Below, one piece after another: positions 11,291 through 21,031 of a stretch of DNA of 64,000 nt (its first letter is position 1; each line of letters begins with the position of its first letter). This DNA comes from Sequoia sempervirens (taxonomy: Eukaryota; Streptophyta; Pinopsida; Cupressales; Cupressaceae). The translations under genes and the position numbers were made by a program. Where the stretch lies: NCBI GenBank assembly GCA_007258455.2, contig VDFB02373365.1, positions 225,646,194 through 225,710,193 on the forward strand, written 5' to 3'. The notes beneath the pieces were generated by a model, which was not told the DNA's origin, did not search any database, and was given only the letters and a program-made list of their open reading frames with translations.

Positions 11291-11924
11291 AATGATCGTT
11301 GCCCCATTCCTATTTCTCTAAATCCTCTGTTTTGGGATATCATCAAGACATCCTTGGAATGAGCGCAAATAAGATAAGTCAAAAGATAAAAACCAAGTAA
11401 ATAAACAAATTGATGCTCTTGAATACCGCTAACAGAGAGAGGATGTGTTTTCTAAGATGATAACCGAAACTTATTGCCAAAAGATAATACCCATTGTAGG
11501 AAGGATTCATCCTAGGACATGTTAGTGGATGGCAGCACGTCATTTCGTTTATAAGGGATGATTGATATGGGACAAATTCAGATGATGTGTTACCAATATA
11601 AAGAGATAACCAACTTGCTTACGCACTGACTTAGACTTAAGACTTGATGTTTTGAGTTTTCAATTTTAATCTGCTAGACTTGTTTCTAACTGTTTTACCA
11701 AAGGTTGAGGATGGCGATCAGTTTATTATGGATGGTGTTTATTGCAGGTGCAGGCGAGATGAGACAGATGGATTTTTTGAATATTTGAATGTTTTTGATG
11801 TTTTTGCAATGTTTTGAGGCTGTTTTTGGTATTTTTTCAAGATTTTACAAATGTCTTGATTTTTGATTTTTCAAATAGTTTTGGGATTTTTTGAGATTTT
11901 GACCAAGAGACTAACCTAAAGACC

Positions 11925-12165
11925 TATCCTAGGGGTCTCGAGGGCTGGTCAATAGACTAGCCTTGCCTACGTTATACATGCAGAGACCACGTAGTTTGAC
12001 TGACGACTCGACTGATTTACAAATGATGATACACATGATGAGATGTTAGTTTATTATGACGGACTCCTATAGGGCTGACCTAAATATCTCGAGGGATGAT
12101 CAAAGATCAACCTTGCCTATGTTCAAGCTTAGAGATGACATAGTTCGACAAGACGACTCTACTTT
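11925..12165. repeat. Two copies of an ~85-bp motif (CCTAGGGGTCTCGAGGG type)
   Basis: Copy 1 at about 11928-12003 contains CTAGGGGTCTCGAGGGCTG, then AGCCTTGCCTACGTTATAC, then AGAGACCACGTAGTTTGAC. Copy 2 at about 12066-12150 has diverged versions of the same three pieces (CTCGAGGGATGATCAAAG, CCTTGCCTATGTTC, AGATGACATAGTTCGAC). Element D also has two copies, at 38255-38335 and 38458-38530. No ORF is kept across them. Confidence 0.75.
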
Positions 12166-12574
12166 TTGAATTTTTGACTAACTTTTTGACTGATTTTTTG
12201 ACTTGTTTTTGGATTTTGATGTGTTTTGATGTTTTTGGATTTTCTGCTTTCTGATGTTTTTGGATTTTTTGATGTTTTAATGTTTTTGGATTTTTTGATT
12301 TGAGGATTTTAAGATCATACACGAATCTGATCTAATAAGAACATGCCCCCAGTGTGATGCAATAGACTAATCCAATAAAGGCAGGACAAACTGACCTTGA
12401 GGATGGGCTGAGTAGTACTAGGAGGGATAATGATACGAACACAAGACCAAGCTATGGTGCGGATGCGAGTGGATGTGTGATGGATGGAGACCTAAATGGG
12501 ATGGATGATGGAAGTGAAATGGATGAATAATGCCGAACAATTCGTAAAGATCCTGGTGGATGGAAAGTGCTTAT

Positions 12575-12790
12575 TTATGCAAGGCGCCTATTTGCCAGGT
12601 TTTCACCGAGGTACTTGCCTAAAGTGCCAAAAAAGTGGTTTTCACTAGAGGACGTTTTTTTTAATCTTTTTTTAAATTTTTTTAAATTTTTTGCTTTTTT
12701 AATTTTTTGTTGTTACCAAGATGCCTGTTTGCCAGGTTTTCGCCGAGGTAACCATTTTTTAGGACTTTTTCTGATTTTTTGGATTTTTTT
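12575..12790. other. Conserved hairpin-like block downstream of pol (B)
   Basis: Contains TTTGCCAGGTTTTCACCGAG near 12590, AGTGCCAAAAAAGTGG followed by TTTTCACTAGAGGACG, and a second TTTGCCAGGTTTTCGCCGAG near 12729. AGTG and CACT can pair. Element D has the matching order at 38950-39030 (TTTGCTAGGTTTGCAC, AGTGCCACAATGTGG, TTTTCACTCAAAGAAC). Long T runs separate the pieces. The function is unknown. Confidence 0.65.
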
Positions 12791-12810
12791 GGTTTTATAC
12801 CCAGGAAGAT

Positions 12811-13968
12811 TTAGGCATAAAACTTTTTGAGATGAGAGCTATTCATGGGCTCTTGCAGAGGTTCCCCTTCGAGTGTTGATAGCTAATATGCCCCTAATTT
12901 GTAACTTGTTGTTACGATGAAAGGTCCTAACCAATTAGGTTCGAACTTGCCTTTGCTACTTGGGTTTGGGACATTCTTCCGATTTTCTTTTAAGACCAGT
13001 TCTCCGACTTGGAAAGTCCTGCTTCTGATTTTCTTGTTGTAGCTCCGTTTGAGTCTATTTTGATAGACTTGCAAATGATTCAGAGCATCAATATGTCACT
13101 CATCCATTAACTCTAGCTCTTTCAATCTTGACACCCGATATTCCTCATCAGTGATGAGGTTTTGCAGTGATATTCTGAGGGATGGGAGCTTGATCTCAAT
13201 GGGGAGAAAAACTTCTGATCCGTAGACCAAGGAGAAGGGGGTGGCACTAGTGGGTGTGTGGATGTTGGTTCGATAAGCCCAGAGGGCGGGATTAAGCTAT
13301 AGATGCCAGTCATGACCTACATCATTGACTATTTTCTTGAGGATTTTGAGGATGGTTTTATTTGTGGATTCTGCTTGGCCATTTCCCTAGGGATAGTATG
13401 GGGTGGAGAAGTGATGTTGGATTTTGAATTTCTCGCACAAGTTGCGAACCTCCTAGTTCTTGAATGGTGTCCTGTTATCTAAGATAATGGATTGGGGGAC
13501 ACCATAGCGGCATATGAGATAGTTTAGAATGAGCTTTGAAATTTGCTTCCCAATTACATACGTCATGGGTATGGCCTCCACCCACTTAGTGAAGTACTCA
13601 ATTGTAGTTATGATGAATTTATGGCCATTGGATGAGGTGGGTGAGATTTTCCCAATGAGATTGAGTCCCCACTACGAAAAGGGCCATGGTGTGACAATTG
13701 GATGAAGCTCTTGAGCTAGAGCATGGATGAGGTCCCCATGCTGCTGACATTGTATACACCTCTTAGCATGATCATGTGTTTCTCTTTCCATTATGGGCCA
13801 ATAATACCCCATCCTCAGCAGTTTCTTGGCAATGGTCATTCCACTCGAGTGTGAGCCACATATACCGTTATGAACTTCGGTTAGAGCAGTTAATGTCTCC
13901 TCAACATTTAGACAGCGTAGTAAGGTACCTTCTATGCTTCTATGGTAGAAGGTATCACCTAGGATCAC
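12811..13968 (-). pseudogene. Element B integrase (broken)
   Basis: The zinc-binding HHCC module is visible in 13968-13672 (HNGICGSH … CIQCQQHGD). The catalytic core follows toward lower coordinates with interspersed stops. Its first acidic residue, expected in WGLD, reads WGLN here, so the catalytic Asp has become Asn; the second (ILDN) and the Glu (QAES) are present. Stops stand in place of Gln in PYYPQGNG and WHLQLNP. The C-terminal part (13074-12811) contains GKFEPNWLGPF and ends in HLKKFYA followed by TAA at 12811-12813. No chromodomain is seen. Integrase would insert the cDNA into the genome; this copy is dead. Confidence 0.88.
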
Positions 13969-14136
13969 AAATTTGGATGCCTTTTTAATAAAGGTTCATT
14001 TTAAGCTTGATGGTAGGTCAGCGGGTATGACTCCTATTCGAAGATATGTATAGATATCATGATACCAAGGATCGCTAGGACCAATGATTTCACACACATA
14101 TTCCGATTCTGGTACCTCGAATCTGGGGACGAGAAG

Positions 14137-14578
14137 CTACTCAATCAGAAATTCATATTTTGGTACGTTGTGAGGGATGTCTAATAGGGACCCAATTGTA
14201 GCCATGGAGTCAACTCCTCTGTTGTTGGTTCTTGGAATCTGCTCAAATGTTATGTCAATGAAGGATTCCTTTAAAGTCTCCACCAATTTCTTGTATGGAG
14301 TTAGCTTGTCATCCCTAGTTTGATATTCATTATTGACTTGATTTATGATCAATTGAGAGTCTCCATATACCTTAAGAGCTATGATGTTCCATTGCACTGC
14401 TATCTTGAGACCTATATTCAAAGCCTCGTATTCTATGATGTTGTTAGTGCAAGGAAATGCAAATTTGTATGACTTTGGTATACAATCTCCTTGCAGGGTG
14501 ATGAAGAAGACACCCTCTCCTGATCCATGCTATGTGTATGAACCATCAAAGTATAGTTTCCAATGGTCAGTTACGTTG
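14137..14578 (-). pseudogene. Element B second, archaeal-type RNase H
   Basis: The segment starts with WKLYFDGS (catalytic Asp), continues through IIEYEALNIGL (catalytic Glu) and YGDSQLIINQV (second Asp), and ends with SMATIGSLLDIP. These are the D-E-D residues of the additional RNase H (aRNH) found downstream of the ordinary one in the Tat lineage. One stop follows FDGSYT, where element D has Gln. Its presence, together with the normal RNase H, is the main reason to call B a Tat element. Confidence 0.85.
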
Positions 14579-14589
14579 AGGTTAAATAT

Positions 14590-15130
14590 GGATTCATCTG
14601 GGAATTCTGAGACAAGGGGATTCTCAAAATACATAGGTGCTTCTACTAGTTGATCCGCAATAACCTGTCCCTTGATTGCTTTCCTCTCTACATACTCAAT
14701 GTCATACTCTGATAGTATCATCACCCATTTTTCCATTCTTCCCGTGAGCATTGCCTTTGATAAGAGATACTTGAGGGGATCAATTTTCGCACTGAGCTTT
14801 ATCTTGTGTGCCAACATGTAATGTCTGAATTTTTGGGATGCAAACACTACTACAAGGCAAGCTTTCTTAATAAATGAGTAATTTAGTTCATGACCGACCA
14901 TTATTCTGCTGATATAGTAGATAGCCCTCTTTGTTCCATTTTCATCATGTTGAGCAAGAAGAGTCCAAGGGCTGTTGTTGTTGTTGACACATATAAGATC
15001 AATGGCTTTCTCGGGATAGGTGGCATTAACACTGGTGGTGTTAGTAGGTATTCCTTGATTTTGTTAAATGCCTCTTCACACTTTGTATCCCATTTGTATG
15101 CTACCCCCTTATGGAGTAGGTGAGAATATG
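14590..15130 (-). pseudogene. Element B first (Ty3-type) RNase H
   Basis: Recognisable parts are LLAQHDENG, RAIYYISRIMVGHELNYS, KFRHYMLAHK, WVMILSEYDIEYVERKAIKGQVIADQL. These match the region after reverse transcriptase in plant gypsy polyproteins. The usual catalytic Asp-Thr/Ala-Ser near the start reads NNNS, so the active site seems lost; degeneration of this domain is usual in Tat elements, where the second RNase H is thought to compensate. It joins the reverse transcriptase across a stop at 15180. Confidence 0.8.
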
Positions 15131-15179
15131 GATTCTTCTTGTCTACCAGTTGTGCTATGAATCGTTGGATGGATTGAAG

Positions 15180-16103
15180 TCAGCCTTGGAGGCCTCTCAG
15201 TTGTTTTAATGTCTTTGGTGCTTCCATCTCAAGGATTGCTTTTACTTTTTCCAGATCCACCTCGATACCCCTCATGGACACTATGTATCCTAGCAATTTA
15301 CCTGATTTTATGCCGAAGATGCACTTCTTGGGATTTAGTCTGACTTTGTATTCCTCCAACTTGTCAAAGATAGCACTTAGGGTTGCTATATGATCTTGTC
15401 TCTTTCTTGACTTAGCTAGAATGTCGTCGACATAGTCTTCGACTATTTTGTGGATCATGTCATGGAATATTAGTGTCATGGCCCTTTGATAGGTTGATCC
15501 TATGTTCTTTAGGCCAAATGGCATCATCTTCCAGTAGTAGGTCCCCCATGGACAAGTGAAAGCCATCTTGTGTTGATCTTCTTTTGCTATCATGATCTGG
15601 TTGTATCCTGAAAATACATCCATTAGTGATAGCATCTCATGTCCTGCTGTCATGTCTACTATCATGTCGATGTTGGGAAGCAGGAAATCATCCTTGGGAC
15701 ATGCCTTGTTCAAATCTCTGAAGTCCATATAGATTTTGATGGCTCCATCAGGTTTTGAAACATGTACCAAATTTGACACCCATTCTAGATAATCAATTGG
15801 TCGGATAAATCCTGCATCTAACAACTTTTTGAGCTCCGTTTTGACTAACAGAGCAATTTGAGGATGCATTTTTTGGAGCTTTTGTCTGACAGGTTTTGAT
15901 TCTGGATACACTGCTAAATAATGAACCATAGTCTTTGGATCAAGTCCCGACATGTCAGCATAACTCCATGCAAAGTTTATTTTCCTTTCCCTTAGGAATG
16001 CTGCTAGGAGTTCTTGCTCTTCTAATAATAGTGATTCTGCATAGAATGTGATATGTGGGACCTCCTCTATTCCTAGGTTGATAGGATTGCATTTCTCTAC
16101 CAA
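15180..16103 (-). pseudogene. Element B reverse transcriptase
   Basis: This 307-codon open stretch holds the best-preserved pol domain of B. In order: KLLDAGFIRPIDYLEWVSNLV, VSKPDGAIKIYMDFRDLNKA (finger region), SLMDVFSGYNQI (first catalytic Asp), FTCPWGTYYWKMMPFGLKN, and the catalytic box YVDDILAKS. It ends with LNPKKCIFGIKSGKLLGYI and LKQLRGLQG. The three catalytic Asp residues are intact. In most copies GFIRPI is followed by 'xYPxW'; here it is YLEW. The flanking frames are broken, so no polyprotein could be made. Confidence 0.93.
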
Positions 16104-17265
16104 GACTGCTGACTTTTCCTAATGGATAGCTCTTAGAGGAAGATTGAATCCTTCATCCTCGGGTGCCTCAAAGAGGTTTTCACCATTGGATACATCCTTT
16201 ATTTTTACTTTTGTCTTGTCAGAGAGTGCCATAGTGTGGTTTTCACTCAAGGACTTGGATATGATTCTTAGTTTCTCACTTTTATGACTGAAGGATTCAA
16301 TCATTTCCCCGTAATAAGCATGTGTGTCCAACTCCATTATAAACCATACCTTGTGATTCCCTTATGGAATGTTATCCCTCAATCCCATGAATTCTGAGAG
16401 TGCCTCATCATTTTTGAATGTATCAAGAACTGGTGGTCCTCATTGGTCATAGTCGATTAGTTGGGGGTACACTAAACAGATCCCATGATTTTGATGGTCT
16501 GTTTCAAAGGAGACAGTGCTAATCATATATAGGGTGGTATCTTCGAATAGCCTAGGTAGGGTGGTCATGGTATCCTCGTCATCGCTACTAATATAGGGCT
16601 CAGTTATAAAGTTATGTATGTCCCTATCTATGGGTATTGGTGAGTGTACTTGTGTTAATACTGGCTGAGGAGAAATATTAACCGTTCTAACTGGAGGACT
16701 TTGGCCATGTATGGTTATTCTCAAAGGGGTACATCCAAGGCCAAGATTTTTTATGGGTGCGTCTCCGGCATGATAGGTATTATGAGCCCATTGTCATTTT
16801 GTCCCAGTCTTTGATTTCTGTCGTAGCCCATTGCGAGCATCATTTGTAGGCCCTTGCTTGTCTCATCCATTGGTAATTCAAGTGTCGGTCTTTCATCTCG
16901 ATACAACATGTGAGATGGATATGCTTCAATAACCTCCGACCAAGGTCTCCCCAGCTTGTGAATTCGATATAGTTTTCATGATGTGTTTGTGATGTGGAAG
17001 CCTGATTTTCTTGTGGGCATCCTTGTGATCTAGGAGATTGTGGTAACTCTCCTATCACAAAAGCATTGTTAGGAAGCTTATAGCTTCCACAACCATCCTC
17101 CTAGATGATGAGCTTGATATCGGAGATGGTGGGGATGGTGGGGATGGCTGGTGTCTTTGTCGCAGAAGTGGACTTGAGAGTGGTGGGATTGATAGATGGT
17201 GTGGATGGACCCTCAACATTTTTTGGCACTTGGGGTATTTTGTAATACTTTTCCTCAAGATTTTT
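16104..17265 (-). pseudogene. Element B linker between protease and RT (broken)
   Basis: Open pieces at 17058-16840, 16724-16440 and 16337-16119 lie in different frames. They contain acidic, Pro- and Ser-rich sequence (for example ISSDDEDTMTTLPRL and ELDTHAYYGEMIES). The second is paralleled in element D near 50309 (ELEQEAYFGEEIES). This spacer is typical of Tat polyproteins and has no enzymatic motif that I recognise. Confidence 0.65.
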
Positions 17266-17841
17266 TCAATATGAGAATGGTTCAGGATCTCCTTGGACGG
17301 TAACCTCTTGTCCATTATGTGTAAATTTCACAAATTGGTGGAAGGTTGATGCTACAGCTTTCATCGCATGGATCCACAGGCGTCCCAAGAGGATATTATA
17401 TGGTAAGTCAAGGTCCAAGACCTGACAAGTAGTTTCCATGAGACTCAGCCCTACTTGAATAGAGAGTTTAATCATGCCTTGAGACACTCTTTCTTGGTTG
17501 TCATATACTCTTATCGTGATTCCCTTTCCTTTGTTGATGGTATCTTCTAATATTTTCAACTGCTTGATGAGGCTAAGAGAACAAATGTTTAAACCTGCAC
17601 CTCCATCCACCAAGACCCTTTTGATTTTGCTTTTGTTCACAATGGCTTCCAAGTGAAGTGCACGGTTGTGGGATGGTTGGGCGGGGAAATCTTGGTTAGA
17701 GAATGTAAGAAGATTAGGTGTTATGATATTTCTGACCATAGCTTGGAATTGTTTCTCATCGAGATTTGCGGGGACGGTGGATGAGGCTAATGCTTCCTCA
17801 AGGATATTCTTATGGGCTGATGATATTTTTAACAACTCCAT
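17266..17841 (-). pseudogene. Element B aspartic protease
   Basis: A 191-codon open stretch. RVLVDGGAGLNICSLSLIKQL carries the catalytic Asp in a D-G-G-A variant of the retropepsin D-[ST]-G box. Later come CQVLDLDLPYNILLGRLWIHAMKAV and STFHQFVKFTHNGQ, the conserved flap and C-terminal region of Tat proteases. Retropepsin cuts the Gag-Pol polyprotein. The DGG form is common in these elements and need not mean inactivity, but the frame is cut off from gag. Confidence 0.88.
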
Positions 17842-17862
17842 GATGGAGATGTGTGTTGGAGT

Positions 17863-20800
17863 TCACTTGAGTTGGTCTAAAACATTGTAGCCATTAGGAA
17901 CAGATCTAGATGAAGGGACTCTATTTAGTTGGGATGATCTTGCAATGGTGACTTTGCCGCCTCTTGTGGTGACTCCACATTCTTCGACATGGGCGCCCTT
18001 GATGGTGATGACCATGCAGTCTTCATTTAGGGAGGAAATGATTGATTCATAAACATGATTTACACTGCCCTTCCCTTTATCATTTTTATTCCCTTTGTTG
18101 CCATGATTCAGCATCGGATTCGTGTATATTTTAAGATCCTGATTTCCCGTAGGTTGTTCCATGTTTATGATTTTCTTGTCAATGAGATCTTGGATGATGT
18201 TTTTGAGTCTCATGCAACTGTTGGTGGTGTGGCCTTTGATTTTGTGAAATTTGCAAAGTTGATTTTCGTTATACCAAGGAGGTTTGGCATCGGGTTCTTG
18301 GTAGTTCTCGAATGTAGGAGGCTTGATGAGTTTTTTATCCATCAACTTTTTCATTATGTCCTCAAGTGGTTCCCCCAAAATAGCATATTTTCATTTGGGA
18401 TAAGTTTTGCGTTGAGGTGGTCCCCTTTGGTCATTGAGGTTATTCATGGTTGGATTGTTGTTGGGTTGATATGTCGTGTGATGAGTGTTTTGGTGTTGTG
18501 TTTGGATTTGTTGTGTGGGTGTATGTTGGCATGGACCACTAATGACCACCTTGGCATCGATGACACCATCATTAGTAACATTTTTATTTATTTCCCACAT
18601 GCAAGGTTTTATCATTGTAATTGGATGGTGGGCGGTTGTTTTGTTGTTCATGGTATGATGTTGGTTCCGTGGGTTGAGTCACAAGGGCTCTTTCAATGCT
18701 AAGCACCTTGGAGATCAATTGATCATATGTGGTGATGCCCTGAACCTTGAGATGAAATGCCAAGCGGCTTTCAAGGTTGGCTATGATGGTGCAAACTTGT
18801 TATTCTTCTGGCATGGTCCACTTGGTCTGATTGGCCTTGGATCGCCATCGTTGAAGGAATGAGGCGAAAGATTCATTCTTTCCTTGTTTTAGAGTGTATA
18901 GTTCTTCGAGACTAACATCCTTTGCTATGTTACATGAGTAGTTTCTAATGAGTGTGTCTCTAATATCTTGGAATTTTCTAATGCTTGAAGGTAAGTGAGA
19001 GAACCATTCTATAGCCGGGCCTGCCAAGCTCCTAGGGAATAGCCGCATTAGATAAGTATCGTCATATGCGACCTCCATGCAATGAACCTAGAATTCCCTG
19101 ATGTGATCTTCAGGGTTTCCCATCCCTTGATATTTGTCAAGTTTGGGAATCTCGAATCCCTTAGGGAATGGTTTCATTTCTAGGCTCCTATCAAATGGAT
19201 AGGGACTCAAGTTGCTTGGTGTTTTGGCTATTCACCCTAATTGAAGGTCGAGCACTTGTTGTGAGAGCAACCTGACTTGTGTCGTGACATCATTTTGCGG
19301 ATCAAGGGGTGGGATGAAGGTGTTTTGGGGTGTTGTAATCATGGTTTGGATGGGTGGGTTGTTTGGTGTGTTGTTTGACATGTTTTTCAATGGTATATGT
19401 ATATTTTTCCGAGCAAAGTAGGCTCCCACTTGCTTTTGTATGAACAACACCTGTTGTTGATCTTGTTGTTGTTGCGCTAAGATTTGTGCTTGTTGTTGTG
19501 CTTGTTGTTGTTCCAACAACGCTTGTTGTTGTGCTTGTTGTTGTTCCAACAATGCTTGTTGTTGGGCGGCCAATTCTACTACTTCTTGTTGCTCTTGGTA
19601 TTGCTTTAATGCTTGCTGATATGCTTGCACTTGTGCTGCTTATGCAAGAAGTTGTGTTTATGCTTGATATTGGGCTTGTTGTGCCTAATATTGAGCTTGC
19701 GCTTGAGCTTGTGCTTGTGCTGCTTGTTGTTGCAATAAAAGTTGTACTTGAGCGACCCTTTGTGCTTGCAATGCTTGCGTGGTTTGGGCAGCTTGAGCGG
19801 CTGCTTGTTGTTGTTGTTGTTGCAGTAAAGCTTGGACCTTTTGCACTTGTTGAGCTTGCAATACAGCTTGTGTAGCTTGGGAAGCTTGAGCGGCTAGTTG
19901 TTCGGCTTTTTGTTTTTGAACTTGTTGGTATCCCCTTTGGAATGCAGCTTGCAATGCTATGTCGTATTGGTTTGATGTGGTGAAAGTTGGTGGTGGTGGA
20001 GGTGGTGGTGGATTTAGAATGGTGTTTGTGAAGGTGGTGTTGGTGTTTTGCATGATAGATGGTGCTGTTGATGTGATTGGTCCTTGAGAGACCATGCTTT
20101 GTGATACTAAAGGAGTGTTTGATGATGTTTCCATTGCTTGTGTGTTTGTCATTTGTTGTTGTGATATCAACGACAATTTTTGGGCATTTGGTGTAATGCT
20201 TTGATTGATGGTTAGGATATAGGTTTGATTGATACTTGGTAGTGGAGGAAGCCCTAAACCAAGGAGTGGTGTGGATGATAATGGAAATGGTGGAAGAGGT
20301 GGAAATGTAAGAGGTGTGAGCCCTTGCGAGTATGTTGTGGTGTCGAATATGCCCCCTGGTCGGAACATATCTCCCTCTTCTTGTGAATTTGTGAGAAGGG
20401 GTGTTTGTGGTGTTGCGTGAAAAAATGATGATGATGGATCATGATGGAAGGTGAGAGGAGCATTTTTGTGTAATGGGTTTTTAGGTATGTTTTGTTCCAA
20501 TGTGGTGTTTGCATCCACGTTTTGATTATTAACAAGGGGGTGTGTTTGAAGTGCATTGAGAAATGCACTTCCCTTATTAACATTGGGTTGGGTTGGAGCA
20601 AATGATGTTGTGATTTGTGGAATGTTTTGTGTGACGTTTTGGGATGGAGGTGTAGATGAGATGGGAATGGTGGATGAGATTGGAGGAAATGATGTCTCCA
20701 CTATGGTACTTACGTCAAAATCCGAAGGTAACTTGGCCCCTTGTTTTGCTAGTTCAAGCATGTATAATGAAGGGTTGAGTCTCATCATGATGTTAATGAT

Positions 20801-21031
20801 TTTATGATTCTCCGGATTTTGGAGCATTTTAGTCATTTCTTCACGAGACATTCCAAAGGTAAGATCCTCTCCTTGATTTTCTTCTTGTGGATTTTGTGAT
20901 GATGAGAGGGTCAATGGATTGCTTGATTTGATGAGATTCATTTTTGTGTTTGTTTGGCTAAGATCGCTTGAAGCGGGTGTTTCTTTGTTGGCTTCCATAC
21001 TCTTCTTGTATTGAGATCTGGTTTGAACCAT
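17863..21031 (-). pseudogene. Element B gag (broken)
   Basis: The start at 21031 (MVQTRSQYKKSME) matches gag starts of this family; element D begins with the similar MTTTRSQHKNKME. A low-complexity N-terminal region of about 450 residues, rich in Ser, Thr, Pro and Gln, leads to poly-Gln, with three Gln-to-stop changes near 19690-19640. The gag capsid domain is at 19078-18800 (YLMRLFPRSLAGPAIEWFSHLP, LYTLKQGKNESFASFLQRWR). After a spacer with VTNDGVIDAK, the variant zinc knuckle CKFHKIKGHTTNSC occurs at about 18275-18235. Gag forms the particle and binds the RNA. There are frameshifts at about 18700 and 17850. Confidence 0.88.
19435..19930 (-). repeat. CAA/CAR microsatellite coding poly-Gln in gag of B
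   Basis: On the minus strand, runs such as QQQALLEQQQAQQQ and LLQQQQQQAAAQAAQ are encoded by repeated CAACAACAA and CAAGCA units. Adjacent 27-36 bp units (LLEQQQAQQQA) have been duplicated. The reverse strand of this tract yields long Leu/Val open frames without meaning. Confidence 0.85.

Noticed and set aside
12567..12830. 87-codon Phe/Leu-rich plus-strand ORF
   Set aside because: It comes from T-rich noncoding sequence, antisense to the end of integrase and across the conserved hairpin-like block.
18055..18702. 215-codon plus-strand ORF
   Set aside because: It lies antisense to the gag zinc-knuckle region of B, which has clear domain evidence on the minus strand. No domain is recognised in the plus-strand product.
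19486..19875. 129-codon plus-strand ORF rich in Leu and Val, like a membrane protein
   Set aside because: It is the complement of the poly-Gln (CAA) tract of gag of B, which necessarily reads TTG/GTT as Leu and Val.
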